Shown piece by piece: positions 21,775 to 31,398 of a stretch of 64,000 nt of DNA. The position numbers and the translations under genes are program-made. The notes beneath the pieces are model-generated. The model ran no database searches. It was not told the origin of the DNA and saw only the letters and a list, made by a program, of their open reading frames with translations. This DNA comes from Gracilibacillus caseinilyticus (GTDB lineage: Bacteria; Bacillota; Bacilli; Bacillales; Amphibacillaceae), in assembly GCF_022919115.1 (NCBI RefSeq), contig NZ_CP095072.1, forward strand, positions 1,178,001 through 1,242,000. Direction: 5' to 3'. The number at the start of each line of letters is the position of its first letter. Positions within the stretch are counted from its first letter, which is position 1.

Positions 21775-22959
21775 CTATGGATGATGAGGCTCCAACTTGG
21801 TGATATACCTGTCTGTGTCTTTATTAGTAATGATTAGTGCAGCATTGCCACACGTTTCCTGTATGCTAGTCCCTTCCAACGGATTATTATCTTCTTGCAC
21901 CAGCTTATCCCAAATGGTTTCGCCATTCCTGTTTATTTTCGTCACATATAAATCTGAATCGTACATTCCAGCATTAATTGCTTGGTAATTCACGTATCCA
22001 GTTAACAAGAAATTGCCGTCACGGGTAAGTTGAATATCGGAAAACGTACTGTTTTTCTGCTCAACTGGCAGTCTTTTTTCCCATAAAAGGTTTGCATCTT
22101 GATCAACAGAAAAAACGTAACCATTTATATCGACATTTGGATAATAGTTAACGGATCCATCGTAACCGGCAACGATAATATGGCCATTGTTATCTCTTTC
22201 GATTGCACTAATACTGGTATACGCACCTGTCTCATGTTTTAATTCCCACTTCATCGTGCCGTCCGATTGGAAGGAAGCCAAATACGCATCTGCGTCTTCT
22301 GTCGACCAGTCTCCTGGCCGCTTAATCCATGTACCGGCAAGCAGCACGCCACCATCTTCATTCGGCAAGAGATCATTTGCCGAATCACGGTAATCGCCCC
22401 CAAGCGATTTCGTCCATATGCATTCACCTGATTCATTGAGCTTCATCAGCAGGATATCTTCGTTTTGGGATTGTTGGTTAGATACGGGCAAGGTATTGCT
22501 ATAGTAATAGCCATCATCTGTTTGGACGAGCTCCCCTTTGGTATTTTTTGAAAGCTTGTCCGATTTGCGCTCCCACAATATCTCACCTGACTTTGATACT
22601 TTTAAAAAGTGTATTTTGTTAAATGGAGCATCCTGATTACGCACAAGACCAGCCATAACATAGTCCCCGTTATCGGTTCGGGTGAAAGCATTAAGAGAAT
22701 CCAGATCAGGATTTGGAACAGATGTCACCGGTTGGACCTCGCCGGAAACACCAGTTTTTTGAATAATTATTTTGTCATCCTCAAGCTTTGCAAAAAGAAA
22801 GCCGTTCTTCACTTTTTCCTTTACCGTTCCTGCTTCTTCAAGCGATTTTTGCCATGCCACATCCGGAGCTTCTGATGCAGTTGCGTGAGTAACGTTTAGC
22901 CCTGCATGCCAGCACATAAAGAAGAACACTGTCGTCAACACAATTTTAAAAAGTCTCAT
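21775..22959 (-). CDS. Secreted beta-propeller-like repeat protein
   Basis: A 394-residue exported protein. A signal peptide is cleaved near residue 27 (THATASEA). The mature part contains about six repeats of roughly 50 residues built around G-E-I-L-W or similar aromatic ends preceded by K-x-x-x-S-G. This is the pattern of PQQ-like or delta-60-type beta-propellers. No catalytic residues are recognisable. AAAGGGGATAG precedes the ATG. Its function is unknown. It is convergent with the chemoreceptor gene. Confidence 0.7.
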   Translation of the reverse strand: MRLFKIVLTTVFFFMCWHAGLNVTHATASEAPDVAWQKSLEEAGTVKEKVKNGFLFAKLEDDKIIIQKTGVSGEVQPVTSVPNPDLDSLNAFTRTDNGDYVMAGLVRNQDAPFNKIHFLKVSKSGEILWERKSDKLSKNTKGELVQTDDGYYYSNTLPVSNQQSQNEDILLMKLNESGECIWTKSLGGDYRDSANDLLPNEDGGVLLAGTWIKRPGDWSTEDADAYLASFQSDGTMKWELKHETGAYTSISAIERDNNGHIIVAGYDGSVNYYPNVDINGYVFSVDQDANLLWEKRLPVEQKNSTFSDIQLTRDGNFLLTGYVNYQAINAGMYDSDLYVTKINRNGETIWDKLVQEDNNPLEGTSIQETCGNAALIITNKDTDRYITKLEPHHP

Positions 22960-23206
22960 CCACTATCCCCTTTCCATATATTTACTATACTATTCTCTCA
23001 ATATTATAAAAAATGGTAAATAGGGATAAAGTGGTTATTTATATTTTACTAATTTATAGAGGGGAAAATAGCTGTACTGGTGTGGCTCTTGGATTAGTCA
23101 ACGAATATTGAGAAATGTAAAATCAATCTAAGAGTCCTATTCTAATAATCTTTTAGGAGAGGAGAAATAGGCAAAAAAGTACAGTCGATGATAATGTAGT
23201 ACTACA

Positions 23207-23222
23207 TGTTTCACATGAAACA
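23207..23222 (+). promoter_or_regulatory. parS-like centromere site
   Basis: TGTTTCACATGAAACA differs from the Bacillus parS consensus TGTTNCACGTGAAACA at a single base in the centre. It is a 16-base site in non-coding DNA between two minus-strand genes, in the origin-proximal region where ParB (Spo0J) sites cluster. Confidence 0.65.
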
Positions 23223-23248
23223 CTCAGATTGTTCCATTATGTCTTGTT

Positions 23249-23689
23249 TTAATCTAATTTATATCGTTCGTGAGCGAAATAGGAAGATACCATGTTAATA
23301 TCTCTTAGGCCAAGATTTTTGAGGTTTATATCGAATTCCTGGCCGGTTTTTAGCTGAATGATGAAGGAAGCGCCAATTTGGGTTCCTTTTTCTATATCAG
23401 TCAATCTTACTTTTTTTCTGGGGATCACAATACCTCGATGAAGCGATAACGTATCATCGTCGATCCTTACATAATCAATCGAAGTAATTTTAAAGTGAAA
23501 AATGGTAAGTACGCTGCTTGCCGCAATAATGAAAAGATATAGAGGGGTAAGTATCAATTCGAAAACACCAAATTCTTCACTTACCATACCCACAAGAATG
23601 CCAATATTGAGAATCGCTACAACCGACCATACGATTCCTGCGAGTATCCATACGAAACGACGTTTATATTTTAAATAAATTCGTAACAC
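23249..23689 (-). CDS. Small membrane protein with PH-like domain, unknown function
   Basis: A 146-residue protein with two membrane helices (about residues 12-36 and 45-66) and a C-terminal beta-rich domain (about 70-140), the layout of bacterial PH-domain proteins. I do not recognise a family name. The GTG start is close to GGGAG, so the exact start is uncertain. It lies seven bases after a lipoprotein gene, in the same direction, so the two probably form an operon. Confidence 0.55.
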   Translation of the reverse strand: MLRIYLKYKRRFVWILAGIVWSVVAILNIGILVGMVSEEFGVFELILTPLYLFIIAASSVLTIFHFKITSIDYVRIDDDTLSLHRGIVIPRKKVRLTDIEKGTQIGASFIIQLKTGQEFDINLKNLGLRDINMVSSYFAHERYKLD

Positions 23690-23695
23690 CTCCCA

Positions 23696-24052
23696 TTAAT
23701 CAACCAGACCCGAACTAATATATTCATACGTATCGATGTCGGCGTAGATGATCATATTATTCGGAATACTTTTATTCTTCGTAGGAAAATCGAGTACAAA
23801 GACTTCTTTTCCAAAGTGTGATGGATCAACAGATTGAACAACCATATACGATTTAAGTGTGACTTTCGAGACCTTGGCATCTTTCCAACTGCCATTAACC
23901 CATTGTCTTTGTTCTTCGGAAAGCTGCTTCCATACGATTTCTCGCATATCGGTTTGCTTTGGCTGCTCGGAAGCACTTATGCTAACGTCAGGCTGCGTCG
24001 AACATGCCATCAAACAGATCGCAATTATGAAAATGAAAGTTAATTTTCTCAT
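23696..24052 (-). CDS. Small lipoprotein, unknown function
   Basis: A 118-residue lipoprotein. The N-terminal hydrophobic segment ends in the lipobox LMAC, with C17 as the lipid-bearing cysteine. A small mature domain follows with no motif I recognise. AAGGAG precedes the ATG. It is the first gene of a two-gene unit with the PH-like membrane protein, so the two may act together at the membrane. Confidence 0.65.
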   Translation of the reverse strand: MRKLTFIFIIAICLMACSTQPDVSISASEQPKQTDMREIVWKQLSEEQRQWVNGSWKDAKVSKVTLKSYMVVQSVDPSHFGKEVFVLDFPTKNKSIPNNMIIYADIDTYEYISSGLVD

Positions 24053-24108
24053 TTTTGCACCAGCTCCTTGTTGTCTTAATAGACGGAAAAGGTAGCAATT
24101 TGGTTACG

Positions 24109-24150
24109 AAAAAAAGGTGCTCATCTTTTGATGATGTGCACCTTTTTTTC
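24109..24150 (-). terminator. Bidirectional terminator
   Basis: AAAAAAAGGTGC and GCACCTTTTTTT form a long stem with inner pairing TCATC/GATGA. It terminates the minus-strand aldo-keto reductase unit. T tracts exist on both strands. Confidence 0.9.
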
Positions 24151-24153
24151 GTG

Positions 24154-25146
24154 TTACTTTAAAATCGTATCAATCGCAGCCAGTTCATCCTCTGTGAAGC
24201 TAGGATTATCGAGTGCTTTGATGTTTTCTTCTATTTGACTGACACGACTTGCCCCGATAAGTGCTGATACTACTGATTTTTGCTGCAAAACCCATACGAG
24301 CGCCATTTGTGCCAGGCTTTGACCACGGCCGGCAGCGATTTCGTTCAGCGCTTTGATCGTTTGTAATTTATCAGATGAAATATCGTGTTCATTTAAAAAT
24401 GGAATAAATTCCTTTGCAGCACGTGAATCTTTTGGAATCCCGTTTAAGTATTTATTCGTTAACAGTCCTTGCGCAAGTGGTACGTAAGCGATACAGCCAA
24501 TTTCATTTTTCTCGAGTACATCGGTTAACCCTGTTTCAATCGTACGATCAAGCATTGAATAAGCGACCTGATGAATGATAAAAGGTGTACCCTGTTCCTT
24601 TAAAATGGCGGCTGCCTTCTTTGTTTGTTCTGCACTGTAGTTGGATATTCCAACATATAATGCTTTTCCTTGACGAACTATGAGATCAAGAGCTGCCATT
24701 GTTTCCTCCAGCGGTGTCTCAGGATCTGGTCGATGGTGATAAAAAATATCGACATAATCAAGCCCCATTCGCTGCAAGCTCTGGTCAAGACTGGAGACAA
24801 GATATTTCTTTGATCCCCAATCGCCGTAAGGACCGTCCCACATTTTGTAACCAGCCTTGGTAGAGATGATCATTTCATCACGATAAGCGGCAAGATCTTG
24901 TTTGAGGATACGTCCGAAATTTGCTTCGGCAGCACCTGGTGGTGGTCCGTAATTGTTTGCTAAGTCAAAATGGGTAATGCCTAAATCAAAAGCTTTCATT
25001 AACATTTGGCGTTGATTGCTTAACGGATCTTCATCCCCAAAGTTATTCCATAAACCGAACGAGATCGCTGGCAACTTGACACCAGAATTCCCGCAGCGAT
25101 TATAAGGTATTTGTTGATACCTTTCTGGATCAGCGTTATACGACAT
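24154..25146 (-). CDS. Aldo/keto reductase (YghZ-like)
   Basis: An NADPH-dependent reductase with a TIM-barrel fold, 330 residues. The catalytic tetrad is visible: the aspartate and tyrosine in FDLANNYG, the lysine in STKAGY and the histidine in YHHRPD. The GPPPGAAE segment is typical of the E. coli YghZ group, which reduces glyceraldehyde 3-phosphate and related aldehydes. The ATG at 25146 is chosen because GGAGGAGG lies seven bases upstream. It lies 22 bases after a Lin0512-family gene in the same direction. Confidence 0.88.
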   Translation of the reverse strand: MSYNADPERYQQIPYNRCGNSGVKLPAISFGLWNNFGDEDPLSNQRQMLMKAFDLGITHFDLANNYGPPPGAAEANFGRILKQDLAAYRDEMIISTKAGYKMWDGPYGDWGSKKYLVSSLDQSLQRMGLDYVDIFYHHRPDPETPLEETMAALDLIVRQGKALYVGISNYSAEQTKKAAAILKEQGTPFIIHQVAYSMLDRTIETGLTDVLEKNEIGCIAYVPLAQGLLTNKYLNGIPKDSRAAKEFIPFLNEHDISSDKLQTIKALNEIAAGRGQSLAQMALVWVLQQKSVVSALIGASRVSQIEENIKALDNPSFTEDELAAIDTILK

Positions 25147-25168
25147 GTCCATTCCTCCTCCAATAGGT

Positions 25169-25528
25169 TCAATAACCAACTTCTACAGCAGCATTGACGA
25201 TATACATGAGATCGTTCTTATCTTCTTTATCTTCGAGTACAATCCCTGAACTCGTAGCCATACCGCCATCGATAACATCAACCGTTACGGTGCCGTATGG
25301 TATTTCTTTTTTGACAAGTTCAATATCCACTTGCTCCTTGTCCATCGGAACCGCAAGTCGAACATTGACCTTCATATTATATAAATCTTGCTCTGGTAAG
25401 TACTGTTTAATGCCTGGCATGGAATTGTAATGAATCGCATTTTCTACAGCACGCAGGCATGCCTTGGTTACATTTTGCCCGTGTACATCAATACCGGTAC
25501 CTGTTTCAATAAAAATAATTTTTTCCAT
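25169..25528 (-). CDS. Lin0512 family protein
   Basis: A 119-residue protein of the Lin0512 family (unknown function). The N-terminal FIETGTGIDVHGQ and the VDVIDGGMA segment are characteristic. GGAGGCG precedes the ATG. It forms a two-gene unit with the aldo/keto reductase. The pairing suggests a metabolic role, but none is established. Confidence 0.75.
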   Translation of the reverse strand: MEKIIFIETGTGIDVHGQNVTKACLRAVENAIHYNSMPGIKQYLPEQDLYNMKVNVRLAVPMDKEQVDIELVKKEIPYGTVTVDVIDGGMATSSGIVLEDKEDKNDLMYIVNAAVEVGY

Positions 25529-25862
25529 GGAATCGCCTCCAAACGAGTGTTGTCCCTACTATTAGATTACGAGAAAAGTCTAATAAAATCAATTCTGAAC
25601 AATTCGTGCAAATGTCGAACGATTACAGCGTTTTATCTTTTGCCAGATAGATATTCTTGTAATCCTCATCATTATAATACTTTAATTGGAAATCTAGTAT
25701 TTAAAGTCTAGTATTTAATGAATATAAATAGAAAAAAGGTCTCTAATCATAGATTTTTAGTATGACTTTTCTTTAATAAACCTTTACTATCCTGTAATTA
25801 CAACTCAATATTTATCTAGTACATTATTAACTGAAAGAAAATTTAAGAAGGAGCTGATAGAT
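25529..25862 (+). promoter_or_regulatory. Region upstream of the alkaline phosphatase gene, possible PhoP box
   Basis: T-rich hexamers TTTAAT (25772), TTTACT (25783) and TAATTA (25795) recur at 11- to 12-base intervals. This spacing resembles the direct repeats bound by PhoP. The match to the hexamer consensus is only partial. No other feature is visible in these 330 bases. Confidence 0.3.
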
Positions 25863-27224
25863 TTGTTGAAGAAAATGGGAGCAGTAGCACTTAGTACAGG
25901 TTTGGTTTTGTCCGCTATGAGTATTCCCGTATTTGCAGACAAGCCCGATTTTGCTGGAAAAGGAAACGGAAAGGGGCATGGTCACGGTGGTAAGAAAGTC
26001 GATAACGTGATTTACATGATTCCGGATGGCTTTAGTTCGGATTATGCCGGGAATTATCGGATATATAAGGGGGAGGATGCTGTCTGGGATGATCACTTAA
26101 AAGGAATGTATACCACTCATTCTGCTAATGCTGATATCACAGATTCTGCAGCTGCTGGTACTGCTATGGCTACAGGTGTCAAAACAAACAATGGTGTCAT
26201 AGGCCTTGATGCAAAAGGGGAGGAATTGTCCTCCATTCTCGATGCTGCAGAAGACGCTGGAAAATCATCAGGTTTAGTCGCTACTTCAACGATTACACAT
26301 GCAACCCCTGCTTCATTTGTTGCGAATGTGGAAGATCGTAATAATCAAACAGAAATTGCAAGACAATACATAGCTAGTGAAGTAGATGTTTTACTTGGTG
26401 GTGGACAGAACATGTTCTTACCAGAATCAGAAGGTGGTAACCAAGAGGATTTAAACCTTATTGATGAAGCACGTGAATCAGGTTTTACCTACGCACAGTC
26501 GAGAGAAGAGTTACTAAAGAGTAAGGATATAGATGTGGCAGATGGAGAGAAATTGCTTGGTCTATTTGCTGAAGATGCACTTGCACCTTCTTTGCATCGT
26601 GAGGAAACAGTGGAACCTAGTCTTGCTGAAATGACAGAAGCATCAATTGACATTTTACAAGAGGATAAAGATGGATTCTTCCTTATGGTAGAAGGAAGTC
26701 AAATCGACTGGGCAGGACATGCGAATGATGCAGCATGGGCAATGTCTGATGCGGAAGCATTTGAAAAAGCTGTACTAGAGGCGATTGAATTTGCTAAAAA
26801 GGACCGAAACACAGTGGTTATTGTTGCTGGTGACCATGATACTGGAGGAATGACAACAGGAACTGGTGCTGCATCTGGGACACATGCAGATATTTTACAA
26901 GATGTTTCAGCTACTGGAGACTTCATGGCTACTCAAATTAACGAAGATCGTTCAAATGTTAAAGAAGTAATTGACCAATACACGAATATTAGCTTAACAG
27001 AGGAAGAGGTTCAGTCCATTCAAAAAGCAGAGGATGTGGCGCTTGCAATCAATACAGCGGTAAGCAACCACGCAGGAATTGGATGGACCAGTACGAATCA
27101 TACGGCTGCCGATATACCTGTATATGCCTATGGACCACAAGCGGATAAATTTATCGGGTTTCATGACAATACAGACCTGCCTGAGATTCTTGCGGAGATT
27201 TTAAGGATTGAGTTAGATAATTAA
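25863..27224 (+). CDS. phoA: Secreted alkaline phosphatase
   Basis: Releases phosphate from organic esters outside the cell. A signal peptide ends near residue 26 (PVFADK) and is followed by a Gly/His/Lys-rich stretch. The nucleophile S95 lies in ITDSAAAGTA. Metal ligands are visible in EGSQIDWAGHAND, in VAGDHDTGG and in the late WTSTNHTA. The length of 453 residues is typical of Bacillus enzymes. The start is one of two adjacent TTG codons, with AAGGAG nine bases ahead of the first. It is monocistronic with a terminator. Confidence 0.92.
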   Translation: MLKKMGAVALSTGLVLSAMSIPVFADKPDFAGKGNGKGHGHGGKKVDNVIYMIPDGFSSDYAGNYRIYKGEDAVWDDHLKGMYTTHSANADITDSAAAGTAMATGVKTNNGVIGLDAKGEELSSILDAAEDAGKSSGLVATSTITHATPASFVANVEDRNNQTEIARQYIASEVDVLLGGGQNMFLPESEGGNQEDLNLIDEARESGFTYAQSREELLKSKDIDVADGEKLLGLFAEDALAPSLHREETVEPSLAEMTEASIDILQEDKDGFFLMVEGSQIDWAGHANDAAWAMSDAEAFEKAVLEAIEFAKKDRNTVVIVAGDHDTGGMTTGTGAASGTHADILQDVSATGDFMATQINEDRSNVKEVIDQYTNISLTEEEVQSIQKAEDVALAINTAVSNHAGIGWTSTNHTAADIPVYAYGPQADKFIGFHDNTDLPEILAEILRIELDN

Positions 27225-27233
27225 GTTTTTGCT

Positions 27234-27262
27234 AAGAGCTTACCCTGTGGTAGGCTCTTTTG
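27234..27262 (+). terminator. Terminator after the alkaline phosphatase gene
   Basis: AAGAGCTTACC pairs with GGTAGGCTCTT (one mismatch), followed by T-rich sequence. Confidence 0.8.
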
Positions 27263-27442
27263 TTTGTCTTCTGCTTCTGCTCATCAAAGTCTATCCCGTC
27301 TAGGCAAAAAATTTCTAAAATCAATTGTTGTCATTATGGGACGCTATCTATTGGGATGATAATTTTCCTGAACCTCGTGTAGCAGCACTATTTCTGCTAC
27401 AATAGGGTAACTAAGAGCTTTTGGAAGGGAAGTAATCTGTAC

Positions 27443-27922
27443 GTGAAAATAACAATTACGGCTGTCGGGAAATTGAAGGAAAAATATTTAAAGCAGGGTA
27501 TACAGGAGTATATGAAGCGACTGAGCGCCTATGCCAATATCGATATGATTGAAGTACCAGATGAAAAAGCACCAGAAAATATGAGCGAAGCAGAACAAGA
27601 AGAGGTTAAGCGAAAAGAGGGCGAGAGAATTTTGTCGAAAATCGCTCCGGATGCTTACGTTATTTCCCTGGAAATAAAGGGCCAAATGGTGACCTCTGAG
27701 AAATTTGCCGAAAAAATAGAGCAGTTAATGATACATGGCAAAAGCAAGATCGTTTTTGTGATTGGTGGATCGCTTGGGTTGAGCCAGGACGTGATGAATC
27801 GCAGTGATTATGCGCTGTCTTTTTCGAAGATGACGTTTCCTCATCAGTTGATGCGGCTGGTGCTGGTGGAGCAGGTTTATCGGGGGTTTCGGATAATAAA
27901 AGGGGAACCGTATCATAAATAG
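27443..27922 (+). CDS. rlmH: 23S rRNA pseudouridine-1915 N3-methyltransferase RlmH
   Basis: A SPOUT-fold methyltransferase acting on helix 69 of 23S rRNA, 159 residues. The SAM-binding knot region has [10 protein letters not shown], and the C-terminus ends in [10 protein letters not shown], which is invariant in the family. The start is GTG at 27443. The last codons and the stop form the left attachment site of an SCC-like element. The integrated DNA keeps the reading frame and stop intact. The last 198 bases overlap the antisense 3' end of a recombinase gene. Confidence 0.98.
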   Translation: MKITITAVGKLKEKYLKQGIQEYMKRLSAYANIDMIEVPDEKAPENMSEAEQEEVKRKEGERILSKIAPDAYVISLEIKGQMVTSEKFAEKIEQLMIHGKSKIVFVIGGSLGLSQDVMNRSDYALSFSKMTFPHQLMRLVLVEQVYRGFRIIKGEPYHK

Positions 27923-29575
27923 AGGCAAAAAAAGTTGAAGATATGGAGGTGCTTTCTCAGGAGAACCAGGTAAATTCTTATCACTATATTCATTATTTGT
28001 GTCCATATATAGTAAGTGAAGAAGTGTGAATGTTTGCGAGATATTCACTTCTGAAAAATCAATAAGAAGTTCTATTTGATCTACATGTCGAGATCGATTT
28101 TTAGATTGCTTTAATGAAATGGTATTTATCAAAAGTTGAAAAAGCTGTTTTTTCTTCTCTCTGGTTGAGTGATTAAACACCTCCACGTATTTTTCTAACA
28201 AGACTTTTATCAAAGAAGCTGAGATAACTTTGGAATCAGATGAACTCATATAATGATTGATTTCTTTGATTCTTTGCTCTATGTCAGCTTTTTGATTGGA
28301 AACCTTCTGTAACCTTTCTTGCAAGATTGATATGGGGAAGAGATTTTGTTCAAATGCTTCCATATATTTTTCTTGCAAGGAGTTAATCTCTAAAAGCTGT
28401 TCTTCCAATTGTTCCAACTCATTTTTACGTTGAAGATTCGATTGAACAGATTGATTGTTTATTGCATCGATTGTACGTGTGAATACTATATCATTATCTA
28501 AAAATGCTATTATACGCTCAATGACAGCATCCTCGGCAGTATAGGCTTTGGTAGAATTAGCCCGACATACTTTTGACCCTTTATTATGGAAAGCACCACA
28601 TACATAATAGCGGTGTTTTCGCTTGCTTCCATCTTTACGTGTTGACGTTGTAATGCCTGGAACCATTCCTTTACCACATTCAGGACAACGTAAAATACCA
28701 TTTAACAGGAAAGGTTCATGGGATTGTCGTTGCTTAAAAGATTTACTTTTTCTTCTTGCTTGAACAACACTCCACAATTCCTGCGAAATGATTGGTTGAT
28801 GCCTTCCATCCACTAAAAGGGGATTTGGATTTTTTCCTTTCCGACGTTGAGTATCCCAATTTTCAACTTGTAACCATCTAATTTTTCCTATATAGACGTG
28901 GTTATCAAGAATTGTGGCTATCCCATTGATTGAAAAATGTTTTCCACGCTTTGTAAGATACCCTGATTTGTTGATGTGGTTTGCTATAGCTTTTAGACCC
29001 TTTCCTTCTGCATACAATGTGAAGATGAGCTGAACGATTTTTGCTTCTTCCTCGTTAATTAAAAGTTCTTTTTTAATCGAATCGTAACCTAATATGATAC
29101 CGCCGTTCCATAACCCTTCTCTTGCCCTTTGAGTCATGCCAAGTTTCACATTTTCAGAAAGTGTGTTTCTCTCCATTTCAGCGATGGATGCCATAAGCTG
29201 TACAACTAACCGCCCTATGGGACTCCCTGTATCAAAGTTTTCCGAATATGATATGAATTTAATGCTGTTCTTTTCAAACTGATCTAATAGGACAAGGGTA
29301 TCTAACATATTGCGTGAAAGTCGAGATATCTTCCATACGAGTACAGCTTGAAATTTACCTTTTGGAACATCAGATACAAGTCTCTGCATTGCTGGTCGAC
29401 CTTTAATATTCTTACCGCTTATACCTTCATCAACATATTCTTCTACTACAGTCATGTCATACATATCCGCATACTGACGCAGTGTATGTAACTGTGCAGA
29501 TATGCTATAACCTTCAGTGGATTGTTCTTCGGTGCTGACACGACAGTAAATAGCCACATTTTTAACTTGGTTCAT
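27725..29575 (-). CDS. Large serine recombinase, CcrB-like (attL-proximal)
   Basis: A site-specific recombinase, 616 residues as integrated. The resolvase domain carries nucleophile S14 in YCRVSTEEQ and the R-x-S-R motif in KISRLSRN. A recombinase domain, a zinc ribbon (CPECGKG ... C ... C) and a coiled coil (about 370-450) follow. The frame runs through attL, so its last 59 residues come from the antisense strand of rlmH. In the excised circle the frame would instead read four more codons from the other end and stop (about 561 residues). It lies 74 bases after the other recombinase gene. Confidence 0.93.
   Translation of the reverse strand: MNQVKNVAIYCRVSTEEQSTEGYSISAQLHTLRQYADMYDMTVVEEYVDEGISGKNIKGRPAMQRLVSDVPKGKFQAVLVWKISRLSRNMLDTLVLLDQFEKNSIKFISYSENFDTGSPIGRLVVQLMASIAEMERNTLSENVKLGMTQRAREGLWNGGIILGYDSIKKELLINEEEAKIVQLIFTLYAEGKGLKAIANHINKSGYLTKRGKHFSINGIATILDNHVYIGKIRWLQVENWDTQRRKGKNPNPLLVDGRHQPIISQELWSVVQARRKSKSFKQRQSHEPFLLNGILRCPECGKGMVPGITTSTRKDGSKRKHRYYVCGAFHNKGSKVCRANSTKAYTAEDAVIERIIAFLDNDIVFTRTIDAINNQSVQSNLQRKNELEQLEEQLLEINSLQEKYMEAFEQNLFPISILQERLQKVSNQKADIEQRIKEINHYMSSSDSKVISASLIKVLLEKYVEVFNHSTREKKKQLFQLLINTISLKQSKNRSRHVDQIELLIDFSEVNISQTFTLLHLLYMDTNNEYSDKNLPGSPEKAPPYLQLFLPLFMIRFPFYYPKPPINLLHQHQPHQLMRKRHLRKRQRIITAIHHVLAQPKRSTNHKNDLAFAMYH
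27905..27922 (+). other. attL of SCC-like element
   Basis: GAACCGTATCATAAATAG at the 3' end of rlmH. It closely resembles the staphylococcal SCC attachment core in the same gene (GAAGC[A/G]TATCA[T/C]AA[A/G]T). The first 14 bases recur exactly at attR (47969). A 13-bp inverted repeat with its partner at 47942-47954 begins at 27921. Confidence 0.85.
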
Positions 29576-29649
29576 TGAATACCTCCTTTATAAATATTTT
29601 ACAATGGACACAAAAAAAGAGAAAGGGTGTTCGCCTCTCTCAAATAGGT

Positions 29650-31164
29650 TTAAGCTATTAACTTTGAAAGTTCTTCTAATTCAAAGTGGTAAGTGATTTT
29701 GTTTATAATTCTTTTAGTTCTAATCTTACCTTTTGGAATTTCTTTCACATCGATACGTTCTATATATTCTCTGAGAAATTCTTTTTGCTTTATATCATCC
29801 AAGGAGTAAAAGAACTTTTCAAAGGCGTCTGTAATGTTTCTAACCATGGATTCTATTTGATTGCCACTTTCTATCTCTATTTTTGATGTTAAAAGATCCA
29901 ACATACTACTTAACGATTGTTCTTCCTCATCTAAACGTTTCATTTGCTGACCAAGAGCTTCTTCACTAATTATTTTTTTTGCAAACAAGTCGAATAGCTC
30001 ATTTTTACGCTTCAAAATGCTTTTAAGGTCTTTTTTAATCAATTTTTTCTGTTCTTTCTTAGGAACTAAGTCAAGTTGAAGCTGAGTAGTTATTTTCAAT
30101 TGGAGGTGTTGTGGGGTTTGACTGGATCTAAATACAGAGGAAAGTTCTTTGATTACATATTCTTCTGCTTCCCGTTTATTTACTAAGTTTGACTTGCATA
30201 GACCGTTGTTTTTATTCTGACTACATTGATAATAGACATACTTTCCACCTTTAGATGATTTGTGTTGAACCATTGAAGCGTTACAATCAGGGCATTTTAA
30301 AAGTCCTGATAAGAAATAGTTCCCCTTATGAATTTTCACAGGAGTATAACTTTTTTCATCAAATATCATTTGAGCTTTCATCCATTGCTCTTCGCTAATG
30401 ATTGCATTGTGTTTTCCTTTGCTCATAATAGTATCTCCGCTTTTCTCTCTCCAACGTATATATCCTGCATAAAGGGGATTTGTAACGATAATACGAATAC
30501 CTTGTTTATCCCAAACTCTACTTGTCCTACTCTCTGTATATTGATTATTTAAAAAACGGGCAATTTTATAATATCCCCATCTCTCATTAATATAGCGGTC
30601 AAAGATAAATCGGATAATCTTAGCTTCTTCTTCATTTATCTCAAGTGTTTTATTTGGAGTTGAATTATATCCAAATACCTTTCCACCATTGTAATAACCT
30701 TCTTCCGCACGCTTTCTCATTCCGTTTTTACAGTTAAATACTATATTTCTCCGCTCATTTTCAGCCCACATAAATAACATTTGAAGCATCATGATACTGC
30801 TTTCATTTTCAGTATTTAGCCTTTCAGCAATACTTATTAAATATATTCCATGTTTGTTTAGCAAATTAAACGCATTCATAGCATCCAATAAATTACGGGC
30901 AAATCGATCAGCCTTCCAAACAATCACATATATTTTTTCGTTTTTTTCTTCCTTGGATTTAGAAATTGCATAACGTAGCATTTCTCTAAATACTTCTCTT
31001 TCTTCGATTGATGAACCAGAGCCTGAACCTTCGTTGAAAATAATGGGTTTAGGGAATTTATTGACATTGCAGTACCCGTTAATTTCATCATCTTGAAAAT
31101 CAAGAGAATAGCCATCCAATTGTATATCGGTGCTAACACGAATATATCCAATTGTAATCGCCAT
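29650..31164 (-). CDS. Large serine recombinase, CcrA-like
   Basis: The second recombinase, 504 residues from an ATG at 31164. The resolvase domain has nucleophile S11 in YIRVSTD. The central recombinase domain is followed by a zinc ribbon with CPDCNAS and CSQNKNNGLC, then a coiled coil (about 360-440). It is transcribed first in the pair. The start is preceded by AAAGGA twelve bases upstream and by the stop of a 56-codon frame one base upstream, which suggests coupling. A longer frame to 31218 lacks a good ribosome site. Staphylococcal CcrA and CcrB are likewise a pair of divergent serine recombinases. Confidence 0.92.
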   Translation of the reverse strand: MAITIGYIRVSTDIQLDGYSLDFQDDEINGYCNVNKFPKPIIFNEGSGSGSSIEEREVFREMLRYAISKSKEEKNEKIYVIVWKADRFARNLLDAMNAFNLLNKHGIYLISIAERLNTENESSIMMLQMLFMWAENERRNIVFNCKNGMRKRAEEGYYNGGKVFGYNSTPNKTLEINEEEAKIIRFIFDRYINERWGYYKIARFLNNQYTESRTSRVWDKQGIRIIVTNPLYAGYIRWREKSGDTIMSKGKHNAIISEEQWMKAQMIFDEKSYTPVKIHKGNYFLSGLLKCPDCNASMVQHKSSKGGKYVYYQCSQNKNNGLCKSNLVNKREAEEYVIKELSSVFRSSQTPQHLQLKITTQLQLDLVPKKEQKKLIKKDLKSILKRKNELFDLFAKKIISEEALGQQMKRLDEEEQSLSSMLDLLTSKIEIESGNQIESMVRNITDAFEKFFYSLDDIKQKEFLREYIERIDVKEIPKGKIRTKRIINKITYHFELEELSKLIA

Positions 31165-31165
31165 T

Positions 31166-31336
31166 TTAACCCACGATCCTTTCAGGTTCAGTTTGAAGTG
31201 CTTTTTTATTAGTCTCAATTATTAAGTCCACAAACAGATTAATAAAGTTATTGGCATGTGTTCTTTTAGAATCATTCTCATTAATTATTAGGTCTTCAAA
31301 GAGGTTATCAGTATATAAATCAAGTTTCTTTTCCGT
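31166..31336 (-). CDS. Small upstream frame without ATG, coupled to recombinase
   Basis: A 56-codon frame ends in TAA one base before the recombinase ATG. AAAGGA lies nine bases ahead of its first codon, which reads ACG where an ATG would be expected. The peptide (EKKLDLYTDNLFED near its start) is acidic and helical and reads like real protein. Either ACG is a rare start codon, or a former ATG has mutated and the gene is dead. I do not recognise the family. Its position suggests a regulator or accessory factor of the recombinases. Confidence 0.45.
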   Translation of the reverse strand, partial: TEKKLDLYTDNLFEDLIINENDSKRTHANNFINLFVDLIIETNKKALQTEPERIVG

Positions 31337-31398
31337 GGGGGGATATCCTTTCTATAGTGGAGTATGTTTCGAGGAAGAGCCAAGCTCTTGTGTTTTAT

